Source: Elmis aenea (lineage: Eukaryota > Arthropoda > Insecta > Coleoptera > Elmidae). Taken from it: 64,000 nucleotides of DNA. The stretch lies in NCBI GenBank assembly GCA_947652605.1, contig OX393581.1, positions 13,830,640 through 13,894,639 of the forward strand, read 5' to 3'. The notes beneath the pieces are model-generated. The model saw nothing but the letters and a program-made list of their open reading frames with translations. It was not told where the DNA came from and ran no database searches. Shown here in pieces: positions 32,905 to 43,954 of the stretch (positions are counted from its first letter, which is position 1; each line of letters starts with the position of its first letter). Made by a program: the position numbers and the translations under genes.

Positions 32905-33534
32905 TTATCAGGTTGGTATTTCGTTATTTATAATTAAATGCTTACTGAACTAGATTCATCCGTTAATGTATTTCTGAATTTATTTTTTATCAAATGCATT
33001 TGTGAAAACAGTGACTCACATGCATATGTAGAAGAAAATAAAGTTAAAATAGCCGACGCTAATTTCTTTTAAGATTTGAACTTTTCTGGAATCGTTTGCC
33101 AGTTATTAATAATATTGCTTTCAGCATTACTATTTATTTTTTCCTCCAAACGTTCCCTTTCGATAATCTCTAAATTTTCACTTAAGTCAATAAACTTTTG
33201 CCTCCAAATTGCACTTGATTGAAAATCAATTAATTGCATTTCAAAATTTTCTAATTTTAACCATTCTAAAATTTCCAAATCAAGTTTATCAAATTATGAA
33301 TTTTGAAATTTCTTCAAAATTTTTAAATTGAGTAAATCGCGAAGAAAATTGATCTATTATTGATTCCACAGCTGTGGTTAAATCTTCCGTCAATTGAATT
33401 TGATTCATTTCAATTTGATGTGTCGGTTTTCTGTAAAAAAAAAAAATTTGCAAAATATTTGCAGGTATGAAAAGCAATATTTCGTTTAAATACTTGTATT
33501 GTTTTTTTTTTAAATTCGCATAGTTTCGAAACAA
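32905..33534 (-). pseudogene. hAT transposase C-terminal relic
   Basis: The minus strand reads FKNFEEISKF, then LEILEWLKLENFEMQLIDFQ, SSAIWRQKFIDLSENLE, ERERLEEKI, WQTIPEKFKS, a stop, and then in the same frame KKLASAILTLFSSTYACESL followed by FSQMHLIKNKFRN and LTDESSS. The STYACESLFS...IKNK.RN.LTDE pattern is the C-terminal dimerisation region of hAT transposases of the kind annotated as SCAN-domain or GTF2IRD2-like proteins in animal genomes. One frame shift at about 33285 and stops after EKFKS and after SSSVSI disable it. The N-terminal zinc finger and most of the catalytic core are absent. It could be the remains of the source of some of the small hAT elements here. Confidence 0.85.
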
Positions 33535-34326
33535 TATGCCTGTTTTTGATTTGAATGAATATAATTTTGCGTTATTACTTAATTATTTTTAAAAAAAAGT
33601 ATTAATTTTCCAAAATTTTTAGAAAAGCAACTATTTATCCCCTGTCAATATTTTTTTTTACTTGCCAGCTGTTGCATAGAAGGTGGACAACGCTGTACTT
33701 GTTTGTAATTTAAAAGGACACATTTACTTACCCATGCTTGCATCGATTTTACCCGCAAATTAATAAAATATTTACCTTAATGTTCTAATATTTATATCAT
33801 TTAATGTTTCAAATCGTCAAAGGTAATTATAAAATAAATCCGATATTCTCGTGTTTATTATTGTGGAGTAGAAAACTGCAAGCGGTCGTGTTAAATAAAT
33901 ATTTACATAACCGCAGTGTTGCATAAAATGTTTAACAGCTAAACGCGTTTATAACTTCCGTTAAAGTGGATTGTCAAAGCGATTTGGTCTTTTGATAGCA
34001 ATTGCCCTTGAAACGTGAAATAAATATTGATGTAGTGGTGTTATTTAATTATTGATGATTGCATTTTTTTGTTTTAACTCGACGTAGCGCGTTTTAAACG
34101 TCCAATAATTTGACGGTGGATGCTCAAACTTGTCTGCTATAAAGAAAAATAACTCTTTAAACATTTTTAATTTGCTTGGTTATTAATGCAGTGTTGATAA
34201 AGAAATATTTTTATCACTGTTTAGGTATCTTGGGTTAATGTATTTGTTTTTGTGTTAAATTAAAAAAACCTTCATGTATTGCGCTTTTCTATTGATATTT
34301 AATTCTCATGCAGTTTCACAGCTTTG
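33535..34326. other. AT-rich non-coding stretch
   Basis: Possibly upstream hAT-relic sequence at first, then unique DNA. I see no coding signal. Confidence 0.3.
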
Positions 34327-34334
34327 CTTACAAC

Positions 34335-34797
34335 CAGGGCATGAAACCGGTTTTTTAAACCGGTTTAAAAAACCGGTTAACCGTTATTTTTTGTCAGAAA
34401 AAGTGATTTTTAACCGAAACCGAAACCGTTACTTTTAAAGGCAAAAAAAAACGGTAACCTTTAACCAAAATAATAAAAAAACCGTTTTTTTTAACGTCTT
34501 TTTTTTAATAAAAATTACGATGAAAAATACAAAATCTGTAGTAAATACGATTAGTTTACCAAAAGTCATTACTGAACATGTATGATTGTACATTTATTAT
34601 AAAATTGTAAATAAATAATATCTTTTCATACTTTGCATTCCTGATCTAAATAATTTTAAAAACCGGTTAATTTAACCGGTTTTTTCTAAACCGGTTTTTT
34701 ACGAATAAAACCGGTTTTTCAACCAAAACCGTTATAAAAATAAAGTTCTCGATTTCGGTTAACCGTTAACCAAAATTTTTTTCGGTTTCGAGCCCTG
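34335..34797. mobile_element. 463-bp hAT MITE rich in ACCGGTT
   Basis: CTTACAAC lies at 34327-34334 and 34798-34805 (8-bp duplication). The ends are CAGGGCATGAAACCGG and GGTTTCGAGCCCTG. AACCGGTTT and its variants repeat many times in both orientations near each end, so the ends could fold strongly. It is non-coding. Confidence 0.9.
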
Positions 34798-34805
34798 CTT
34801 ACAAC

Positions 34806-35242
34806 TATTTAGTAATGCATGATTAATTTATTACTGTAGCTTTTTTTATTTCCTTTATTGTTTTTTAATATTGCTATGTCTTTTTTTACATAATAATTTA
34901 CTGCTCCTTAACGAGTTTTATTTTCAGTAATCGCATGAATGATCTCACTTCTTGCGTATAATGATAAAAACCGGCGTTTTCTCTTTTTCCCGTTGCTTAC
35001 ATTTCCACAGCTATTTTCGGTTGTCTGCTATCAACCCTAACGTTTTATTTGCGTATTTATAAAATTTACATAACGATCACTTTACACATAATACGCTTTG
35101 CTTTAACAGTTTTTTTCCATTAGCGCCCTGAATATTTTTTCCCATCCGTGTATACTCGTTTTTCCCTTTTCGCTATTGCATTCATAAATAATTTTGTTCT
35201 ACTTTTTATTTTTAACCTTTTTATGTTTTAATACAAGCAATC
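34806..35242. other. Non-coding stretch
   Basis: Nothing recognisable. Confidence 0.3.
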
Positions 35243-35250
35243 AGCTGCAT

Positions 35251-35672
35251 CAGTGGCGTAGGCAGGATGCAGGATGATGGGGGGTTTAATAAATGCCAAA
35301 AGAGCGGATGAGTTTTCTATTGGTTCACCAGTCTTTTTTTTACTTCTTTACCAGCTGGATGTTTTTTTGTGCTTTTATGGGGGTGGGGGTAAATAAACGA
35401 CAAAACGAGCCAAGAGCAAAGACTTTTTTTGTTAGTTTTTTTTAGCCCAATACTTACAGTTCTCCGGCCCTTTAGCGACTTATGGTGCCTGTCCACGTGA
35501 GAGTAAACTACTCTCGATAGCAGCGTCGCCAAGGATACAGCGAGTTACTCTTAGGGGCTGTATCCTTGGCGACGCTGCTATCAAGAGTAGTTTACTCCCA
35601 CGTGGACAGGCACCATTATTGCGATCCTATGGTGGGTTAAGACCCCCTTAACCCCCTCTGCCTACACCACTG
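35251..35672. mobile_element. hAT MITE with internal palindrome
   Basis: The left end is CAGTGGCGTAGGCAGG and the right end CTCTGCCTACACCACTG. The flanks AGCTGCAT (35243-35250) and AGTTTCAT (35673-35680) match at 6 of 8 positions, as expected for an aged 8-bp duplication. The termini resemble the CAGTGGCGTAGC family at 30993. A separate hAT right end (GCATGCGCCACTG) ends at 35885 with no partner seen. Confidence 0.75.
35482..35616. repeat. Near-perfect 60-bp inverted repeat
   Basis: The arms are 35482-35541 (starting ATGGTGCCTGTCCACGTG) and 35557-35616 (ending CACGTGGACAGGCACCAT), with a 15-base loop and only about two mismatches. The arms end in GGATACAGC / GCTGTATCC. It may be a small MITE inserted in the hAT element, although no separate target duplication was identified. 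Confidence 0.95.
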
Positions 35673-36164
35673 AGTTTCATTTGTTGTTTATTTTTACAAA
35701 GATGTTCTATTTGTACCGGCTTATAAGTTAATGTAAATTTATTAAAATGACCAGTATTTTTTAAGAACTTTCTTATAAAATTAGTTGGATACGTCCACAA
35801 GAGCTTTACCTACGCCCCTAGTTTAGTATATCCAGGTTTGAGGGGGTTTACAACCTTCCCTAAACCCCTCGTGCATGCGCCACTGAAAATGACTACGTAA
35901 AAAATTTTAATATGTGCAAAATTTTTCGTACCAGTCGATCGCTGGCGTAATTTTATTTAGGAGAACGCACTATGCGCATAGTAAAAACAACCGTGCATTA
36001 CATTAATTATAGATTTGTTAGTCGTTACTCTTTCACTATCGCAAAGCTTTACCTCTGCCGCGGAACACGCTGCTTTTTTCTACGATTAGCGAGCGGGTCG
36101 ACCCAAAAAAGCGCGTAGAGGGAAACCACTATAGTGAAATTTCGTTCTAAGTAATCGTTTGAAA

Positions 36165-36974
36165 CTGGGGTGGCAAACTTTTTGGACTGCAGGCCACATT
36201 GGCCTCGTAAAAGAATGTCGCGGGCCTTATTAATGAAAAAACCGATAAACACCGTATCGGATATCAATTTTTGCATAAAATAATTATTGCTCCTCCGATT
36301 ACTATTTATAATGTAATTTGCGAACCAATTTGTAACACTTAAAAATATTTTTTATTCGCGGGCACTGGCAGACCGGTTTGGCCTGCGAGCCCTATCTTGC
36401 AGACCCCTTAGGTAGAGGATAGGTAGGTACCATGAAATTTAAAAATATGCACTTCGTCATCAGATACGCCTTTTTTTTGTTACACTTACAAACCAAAATT
36501 TGGTACAAAAAACAACCAAGTTATGATTTTTTTTATGACTTGAGTTGTTTTTTCTTTTTTGAAAGAACTTTGACGTTTGTAGGGGTCGAGTTTTCGCTTT
36601 TTTCTCCGGAACCCATTGACAGAATTTTAAAAACTGCAGTTTTACTCGCAAGGAATGCGTACATCGAAATAAAAGAAATTTTCAATTTTTATTTAATGGT
36701 ATAGCCAACGCTATTGCAATAATGACCATTTTTAAGCAACATTTTCAGACGGCCTTGAAGCAGTGATGCAAATTTTCGGACTTCGAGCCACATTGGCCTT
36801 AATAAAAGAATAGTACCAGCTGTATCAATGAAGAAAACTATGTAATGCTGCAAGCTTTAAATCTGCGGGTCAATTTAATATTTTTAAAAACGTTTGTTTT
36901 CGAACTTTGGCGGACCGGCTAAAATGCCTTGGCGGGCCGGATTTGGCCCGCGGGCCGTAGTTTTTCTACCCCTG
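36165..36974. mobile_element. hAT-like composite with GGCC-rich ends
   Basis: The left end is CTGGGGTGGCAAACTTTTTG, followed by GGACTGCAGGCCAC. The right end is GCGGGCCGTAGTTTTTCTAC plus CCCTG. An internal pair of similar ends occurs near 36370-36410 (GACCGGTTTGGCCTGCGAG) and 36765-36800 (CGGACTTCGAGCCAC), so there may be two copies or a nested insertion. Between them, 36560-36740 resembles the PIF-like family (CTCCGGAACCC, ACTCGCAAGGAATGCGTAC, TAGCCAACGC). The flanks GTTTGAAA and GTTTAGGG agree only in part. Boundaries are uncertain. Confidence 0.45.
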
Positions 36975-39900
36975 GTTTAGGGGAAAACCACTTGGTGTCG
37001 CGTATAAACCAAAACCATCTTTAATGTTAATTTTTCAAACGTTAATAAAATCAATTATATTGCGGCAACACAAATTTAATGTGCTCTTGTACTAAATTAT
37101 TCAAAAATTGTTTAAAAAAATCACCGTTGCGCGAATATTGTTTTCGCTAAAATTTCATCCTCTTAACGTTTATATGCGAATGTTAAATACACATAAAATC
37201 TGTTTTGATTCGCAAAACACTTTCATGTATAAAATTAAACCGTAAATTTGCACGTTTATCGTTTAAGTTTATGTTATTTACATACTAAAGCGGCAAAATT
37301 TCTGTTTGAGTGTTCCGATCAAACACATTGCAACACCTTTTAGCGAATCTCGGTATATGTAGTGTTGTTTGGTGGTGATAAAAAGCCTGTTTTTATTTAT
37401 TGGCCTGTACACATGTTCGCTAATACGAGTAAGTGATATAACAGGAGTCGTAAAAGTCATCCAGGACACGTTTAAACTTCAGTTTTGATGTCGGAGTTGT
37501 AGAAGTTAAGATTGTTAATTGCTGGATTTTTCAACACATTCAACAGCTTTAGAATATTTTGATTAATTTGTTGTATTTTTTTAAGTCTTGGTATATGATC
37601 TTATATTGAATTTGCTTTATTATAATATGTAAATGATTTATTTTTACTCTACATTGATTTTCATTATACTTTTTAAATTTGATGCCATATGGGCACGGTT
37701 AAAATTTTTTGTTCCACACCTAAGCTTAATTTTTAGTACAACAAATGAATGCGAGAACTTTAAGAATCCTGCAGCTCTTTTCCTTTAACGCGTGTATCGG
37801 TCACCCGGTGACGTCACAGGGTGACCGAATCGTAGCATCTATTGAATTCGCTGATGATCTTAAATCGCAATACACAGCCGTCATGCGATTTTTAATACTG
37901 TTTTTGATGTTGTTTTAAACTATTGGTTTAATTTAATTCAAACAGAATTAATAGTCAACTTTCAAAGTTAGATTGTTTTTGCCATTTTTCTATTTATTTG
38001 TAATTGATCCAGTCTACTTGCATACACTACGTAAAATGCACTAAATTTAATAAACTTAACTTAATAAAAATTTATGTTTTTTAATTATCTGAATGTTATT
38101 GTTTCATTTAAGAGAACGATGACTTAAAATGTTTACGTTTAAAACAAAATGCTAAAAGTATATGAACTTTTCATGTCAAGATTTATTCTATAAAGGATTT
38201 TTTCAAGAACGTGGTCTTATAAAATTATTTAAGTAATGAGTGTTCTCAAGACGTCAAAGTTTGGAAAAGCCTGTATTGGCGAATGTATTGGCCGATAATG
38301 AAACAAATTATTTTAGACATGATTTAAATTATTAATGTTGTTTAGATATCCCTGGTTAATAATAATATTTAAAGAAAGTATCTACATCTACAAGTAAACA
38401 AGTTTTAAAATCGTTTAACCGAAGAAACATTACTGAAGAATTAAGTTTTTAAAATGTTTTTTGAAAAATAGTGTTCATTTACCGCCAACCAACCTAACGT
38501 AAGTGCTGACTTAAATGTTTAAACCGTTATACAATTTGATTTTTATTAACTCAACGTGAAAGCTTTTTTTAAGTAGATTATATGACTCCATTATCGCACG
38601 GCTTTACTACCTATTACCGACTATGCAAGGTTCATTTAAGCCCGTAAAAATTTTAACTTGTGTTTATGTTCTCATTTGAAAGGCAGAAACCGTCATCATT
38701 ATTTAGCTTACCAGTGCAAAAATCACGAATAGCATAGACTGTAGCTCGCATTACCATTGCAGCGGTTTATAACGTACCGTTGAACGTGTCATTTGCAATA
38801 CCAATAGACGTGTAATGAATTTAAATTACGTGCGAAAGTGTCAAACGCGCGTAGAAACCTACTGTCGTCTTTACATAGTAGCTTTAATGTATTTCTACAC
38901 CTGCCTAAGTTATGGTTTGAACTGGATCAAAGGAAGGTCGTCAGGGGTAATCGCTTAATAATAAAAATATAACTTATTACATTTTATACTACCTCATAAT
39001 ACGCGTAGGTGTATGCTAAGTTGCTAAACTTTTTCCATGTCACAAGTTTGATTATCCGCCACCGGTTATGTCCTGATTTATTAAAATTGGTGATGAATTT
39101 TCATTTTACTGAAATACGCGATTGGTTTTGATAAAGAGCGAATTTGATTCATGGCTTCGGGCTACACTGTGATTTTATAACAACTCAATATAACGGCAGG
39201 TAGTCAAATACAATACCGTTTTAATATACTGGCCTTTAATGCCCACTAATTTAACTTTATTGCTTATTGATATTTTATTTATAATACCGGGCATATGCCA
39301 GGTACATTGTGTCGGTGTATTTGTTTGAATAACAAAAGATAAACGTGGCATCTTAATCTAGTATCGCTGACAATAGCATAGCCCCTAAGGACGTAACAAT
39401 AATCTATTATATTTTATGGGATTGTTAAAATTGGGTACTTTAAATGGGGACACGATTTGATAGAATCCAACAAGTTAATATATTAGCTATTAATTTTAGT
39501 TTACAAGATTTTATAGAATGCAGGTTATGTTAGTTATTTTTTATCATTGTTGAAAAAAAGGAAGGAGTTTCCCAAAGTTTTTCTTTGATAAAACCATTAC
39601 ATAAAAAAAAAGTTTCGGATTTTTTATTTTAAGTGTCGAAGTATAACAACAATTTTGGTCGAAGTTTGAACTTTGTAAACATTCCGTGTAGATAAAAATA
39701 AACAAAAAATGTTTTTCCAACCGCGTTTGTGCCTTCTTTATTTAAGAAATAGAGCTTTCTTGTTTAATATGTTATATTTAGAGGGTCATAAGCTCCTTTA
39801 ATTTTATTTTACTCGCATCCAATTGTTTTTGAGATATTTTATTTTAAATTTTTTTCAACAGTTATATTTTTAATGACTACCAAAATTTGCAAATACAGCA

Positions 39901-40147
39901 TCTGAAAGCTTTTAAAATTACCAATTATATAACGTATAATTCAATTCTCTTTTGTGAGAACCTTTTTTTGCAAATGAAGTAACGTTTTAATTAATCAAAG
40001 TAGTCGGTGATAAACTGTGAAACGAAAAAAGGTAATTATGTCTTATAAGCTTTTAGGAATGCTTGTAGATATTATCATAATCATTAATTAAATATACAAC
40101 TATTAAATAAATTCAATTAATATTACAATAAAAACATACAGTTATTT
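36975..40147. other. Long unique AT-rich stretch
   Basis: This is the longest repeat-poor block in the window. It has no ORF with coding character. A symmetric element around a CRE lies at 37797-37828, listed separately. GC-richer patches occur at 38690-38950. Confidence 0.35.
37797..37828. promoter_or_regulatory. CRE consensus inside a 10-bp inverted repeat
   Basis: TCGGTCACCC (37797-37806) and GGGTGACCGA (37819-37828) are perfect inverses around a 12-base centre that holds TGACGTCA (37809-37816), the full cAMP-response/ATF consensus. It lies in unique DNA. Whether any factor binds here cannot be told from sequence. Confidence 0.35.
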
Positions 40148-40330
40148 CAGGGGTTTGGAGCAGTCCAATTTTTTTATTGCTCCGCTCCGCCATCAAAATG
40201 CCTGCTCCAGCTCCGCTTCATGCTCCAAATATTGATTTAAAAAATTTAAATGTTCATGTTTTTGTTTATTATCTGTGTATTTTTATCTCAGTTTATTAAA
40301 GATTTCTAGTTATATTTTACCGCTTAAAAT
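40148..40330. mobile_element. GGAGC-family hAT MITE, truncated
   Basis: It begins CAGGGGTTTGGAGCAGTCC and has GCTCCGCTCCGCC, CTGCTCCAGCTCCGC and TGCTCCAAATATTGA, matching in reverse the right half of the copies at 55285-55674 and 60720-61124. The other end is missing. Confidence 0.7.
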
Positions 40331-40536
40331 TCCTGCAAAATATAATATGATTAATTTTTTCAAAAATCAATGAATAACTAAAAAATAAATTCATTAGTCT
40401 TATAATATAGCAAACTATGATGCGGGCTTCAAAATGATGCAAGAGTTTAATAAATTTATTTTTTGTGCGATCGTACTAGAAACAGCTGTTTGACGGACGC
40501 GTTAGCAGCCATAAAGTACTGCATTACCGGCGTTAT

Positions 40537-40830
40537 CCTTAGCAACGGCCTAAAAAGTAACTTTTCAGGCCGTTACCCTTAGCAACGTCCTGAAAAGTAA
40601 CTTTTTCGGCCGCTACTACGTAAATTTGCATTAAAGCTAGCAGCATACGCCGTCATCTGTCAGTGACAGAATGTCACGTAATTTCTAACCTATATTTTTG
40701 AAAGATACTAAAAATTTAAATTGTTTTTAATTCTATCGCACAAAAAATGTAATAAGCACCTCGGCCAAAACGTACTGTTTCGGCCTTGCCTGTTTGCCAG
40801 ACGCGGCCGAAAAAGTTACACTTTTTGGCC
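40537..40830. repeat. GGCC-capped palindromes and a 40-bp duplication
   Basis: CCTTAGCAACGGCCTAAAAA (40537) recurs 40 bp later as CCTTAGCAACGTCCTGAAAA (40577). Across 40546-40612, CGGCC...AAAAAGTAACTTTTC is mirrored by GAAAAGTAACTTTTT...GGCCG. A separate hairpin GGCCGAAAAAGT / ACTTTTTGGCC lies at 40805-40830. The ATCCTTAGCAACG segment resembles ATCCTTGGCGACG in the palindrome at 35482-35616, so they may be related. Confidence 0.7.
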
Positions 40831-40935
40831 TTGATACATAAATAACTACTTTGATACGAAAATCTATTGCAGTAAAACCAAATGTTAGTGGTTTTTGTTC
40901 CAAATCTTTCTAACATTGGTCTCGTTTACCTCTAC

Positions 40936-41336
40936 AACCTTTCTCAACCTTTTTGTATTTCTGTCCCGCTTTTGTACATAAAATTTCACTGCCCCCTTTT
41001 TTTCATACCAATTTTTATTGCGCTACCTTTCAATTTTTTTGTCCTGCCAAAATACTTTGTTTTTATTTCTTAAGTGTCGTTTGACCAAGTATTATATTTT
41101 TACAGTTCGTCTTTTGCTAATGTGAACTCTAAAACATATTAAAATTCGGAACACTATTTACTAGGCTCACTAAGAACTTATGCATTATGTTATATATGAC
41201 TGCTGTCATTTTCAGTAGGTAGGTATGTATTTTGTGTTACTGCTTTTTGTTGTTTTATTAAATGATTTTGCCTTCGATTTTTATTTTTTCGCACGCCCTA
41301 ACCCTAGGGTGCGCGCCCCACAGTTTGAGAACCACT
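40936..41336. mobile_element. Probable decayed hAT element
   Basis: The right end CCACAGTTTGAGAACCACTG at 41336 is the inverse of the very common hAT terminus CAGTGGTTCTCAAACTGTGG, with GGTGCGCGCCCC just inside. The left end is degenerate: ACCTTTCTCAACCTTTTTG near 40936, followed by CTGCCCCC. No 8-bp duplication could be shown, so the pairing of these two ends is uncertain. Confidence 0.45.
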
Positions 41337-42562
41337 GATGTATAAAATTAACCAGTCTCATACGACCAAAAACTACCGTTGGCTCAATTCGCATATACCC
41401 GGATTAAATACATCTGAAATGTATTCGACTATTAAACAAAGTCCAGCTCCAAACCCACGCCAACTGCTTTAATTTTATTTATTAATCCTTGATTATATTT
41501 TATTATAATATCGTGCCAGTGCATTTTAATTACTTTGCAACACCTGCTACATTCGCTTCTTATTAATTTCCTGTTGTTTTTTTGCGTGTAGATATTTCGT
41601 TTTTATTTCCTCGTGCCCATTCATTGCTTTTACGTCTCTTATTGTATAATGTATTACTTAACGAGTAACACAATTTATATAAATATTAAAAATGATTAAA
41701 AACCTCGGCTTCGTCTCCTGTAGTTAATGAAACTCCATTGTTTATTTTTATGATTGTATAAAAGCAAATGACACCTGGCTTATTTGTTTTGTGATCAAGT
41801 TAACAGATTGTAAAACAGTATCGATGTGATAAGCGATAAATTGTTGCTTTTGTTTTTATATAATAGTAACAATAAACGTCATAGCTAACTTGTTTATATT
41901 TAGAGTGTGGTACGTGAGTTTTGTACAAGATCGCTTTATATGCCTCGTTACTTTGAATAGGACGCACTAACAAGCGTAGGACGTTCTCTTTTTTAATGGA
42001 ATTGAGTCATGCAAGAACCATACAAGTACAAGTTAGGAAGCTGGTGAGGTTGAATTGCAGGTTCCGATGGCATGTTGATGTTGATTGTAATTCATAGCGA
42101 TTTTCTTGCATATTAAAGTTCGGGTCATAAGATACTGACATGAATATTGTTTGATATAAAAAGGGTGTGAATTTGGTATAACTTTTGTTTCGTTTTTAAA
42201 CTGCGTTTAATCATTTAATATGTCCCTAGCTTGGCAAACAACTTGGTTTGTTTGCCTATATGCAAATAATTTTATGAGATTATATTGTGCGTGTACATAG
42301 TTTTTAATAACAGAGTGATAATTATGTCCGGTATTAAAGGGGTAAATTTGTTATTATAAGATTCACAAAATCGGTTAAATTATCAAGGTTAGACAGCAAG
42401 TTGTTAATAAAACATTTTTGGATGATTTTACGTGTGATTAAAGTGTGTATTTTTAAGTTAAGAGATTACCGAGGTTAAGTTAAAATTGGCCCATTTTTCT
42501 GGAAACATTTTTTGTACTTAGTAGTATATTTTTTCTGTATTCAATGGTACAAAAGTTGTATA
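41337..42562. other. Unique AT-rich non-coding stretch
   Basis: I see nothing recognisable. Confidence 0.3.
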
Positions 42563-42564
42563 TA

Positions 42565-43247
42565 CAGGGTGGTCCACATAGAAGGGCTACTATTAGGATC
42601 TCATAAACGGTAAGAGCTACAAAAAAGTTTAAATTAGACAAATTGTTTCCCTTCCTGAGACCTATTCAATGGTGATTTAATGTTTTACAAAAAGCTCCAT
42701 GGCACGCTAGATCAACAAACATCAAAATGTTTTTTTAAAAATCGTTAATAAGTCGGTTATACTTTATGGTACAAAAATATTTTTGGAGAAAAAGCTGTAG
42801 ATTTTTTTGCATTGTAAAATGAAACATTCCTTTGTTTCGGTATTGTTTAAATTCATGGCACGCTATAGCTTTTTGGTGAATTTTATTTGTTGTGAGCCTA
42901 AATATCACAATAAATACCTTAAATATTTTATTATTGAAAAGGAAAAAATTCAAGTTCGTAATTTATCTAAAAATTTAAACAACATTAAAACAACTGAATA
43001 TTTTCATTTTACAATGCGTAAAAATATAGCCAACAATGTTTTTGTACCATCAAGTATAACCGACTTATAAACGATTTAAAAAAGTTCCTATTTTAGGTAA
43101 TTTTTTTTTCTTATCTAGCCATGGAACTTTTTAAAAACATTAAGCATCACTTAAAAGATCTCATAAAATGGAACAATTTGTCTAATTTAAACTTCTTTGC
43201 AGGTCTTACAATTTACGAGATCCCAATCATCTAAATCGACCACCCTG
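42565..43247. mobile_element. 683-bp mariner-like element with ~330-bp inverted arms
   Basis: TA lies at 42563-42564 and 43248-43249. The ends are CAGGGTGGTCCACATAG on the left and GACCACCCTG on the right. The two halves are imperfect inverses for almost the whole length: ATAAGTCGGTTATACTT / AAGTATAACCGACTTAT, CATTGTAAAATGAAA / TTTCATTTTACAATG. The overlapping open frames at 42735-42953 (minus) and 42807-43070 (plus) are a consequence of the arms; no transposase is seen. Confidence 0.9.
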
Positions 43248-43320
43248 TATATTAGTAGTTTTTAATAACAATGGTATAGTGGGTTAATTATAAAAATAAA
43301 TTAAACGCTTTGAAGACTGA

Positions 43321-43951
43321 CAAGGAAGGGTCACGATATGTTGTCGCTAGAATCTGATCAAGGCTGTGTTTATTGCATCAAGAACATCAAAACTAAGTAT
43401 TTGTCAGAGTTATATATATACCTATATTGATGATTCGCAGAGGAAAAAAAGGAAAATACTAAAAAATTGAAAAAAAAAGGTAATTTTTGCGATCGCGTTG
43501 GCCATAAAATCGTCAGAGATAAAATCAAAATTCTTCTATTTACCAATGCGCGCATCCTTTGCAAGTATAATGGTGCAAATTTTTTAAAAATATCTTAAAC
43601 GGTTCGGGAGAAAGACGCGAAAAACGAAACCCCTTCTTATCTGTTACAACTCAATCTTTGCGACTCGCATAACATAGGGAAAACCGCTTTTACAAGGGTC
43701 TCGTTTTTCATGTTTTACTTGCAAAGGATTCGCGCATTGGTAAATAGAAGAATTTTGATTTTATCGCTTGACGGTCTCGTGGCCAACGCGATCGCAAAAA
43801 TTACCATTATTATTCAGTTTTTTCCCTATTTTTCCGCTGTAAATAATCAATGGCACGTGTAACTCTGCAAAACATTTAGTTTAGATGTTCTTGATGCAAT
43901 TAACACAGCATTGAACAGATTTTAGCGACAACATGTTGTGACCCTCCCTTG
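43321..43951. mobile_element. Complete PIF/Harbinger-like element (631 bp)
   Basis: The ends are CAAGGAAGGGTCACGATATG and, at the right, GTTGTGACCCTCCCTTG, with TGA outside both (43318-43320 and 43952-43954). The right ends of the two other copies are followed by TAA and TTA, so the target is a three-base TNA. That points to PIF/Harbinger rather than hAT or mariner. The inverted arms run deep, with GTCGCTA...TGATCAAGGCTGTG and an inner pair around GTCAGAGATAAAATC / GATTTTATCGCTTGACG. No transposase frame is present. Confidence 0.8.
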
Positions 43952-43954
43952 TGA

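Noticed and set aside
33455..33475. Plus-strand recursive splice motif TTGCAG|GTATGA
   Set aside because: It lies within the antisense of the hAT transposase relic and lacks a good branch point and T-rich tract.
42735..43070. Opposed open frames of 72 and 87 codons
   Set aside because: They arise from the two inverted arms of the mariner-like element at 42565-43247 and carry no transposase motif.
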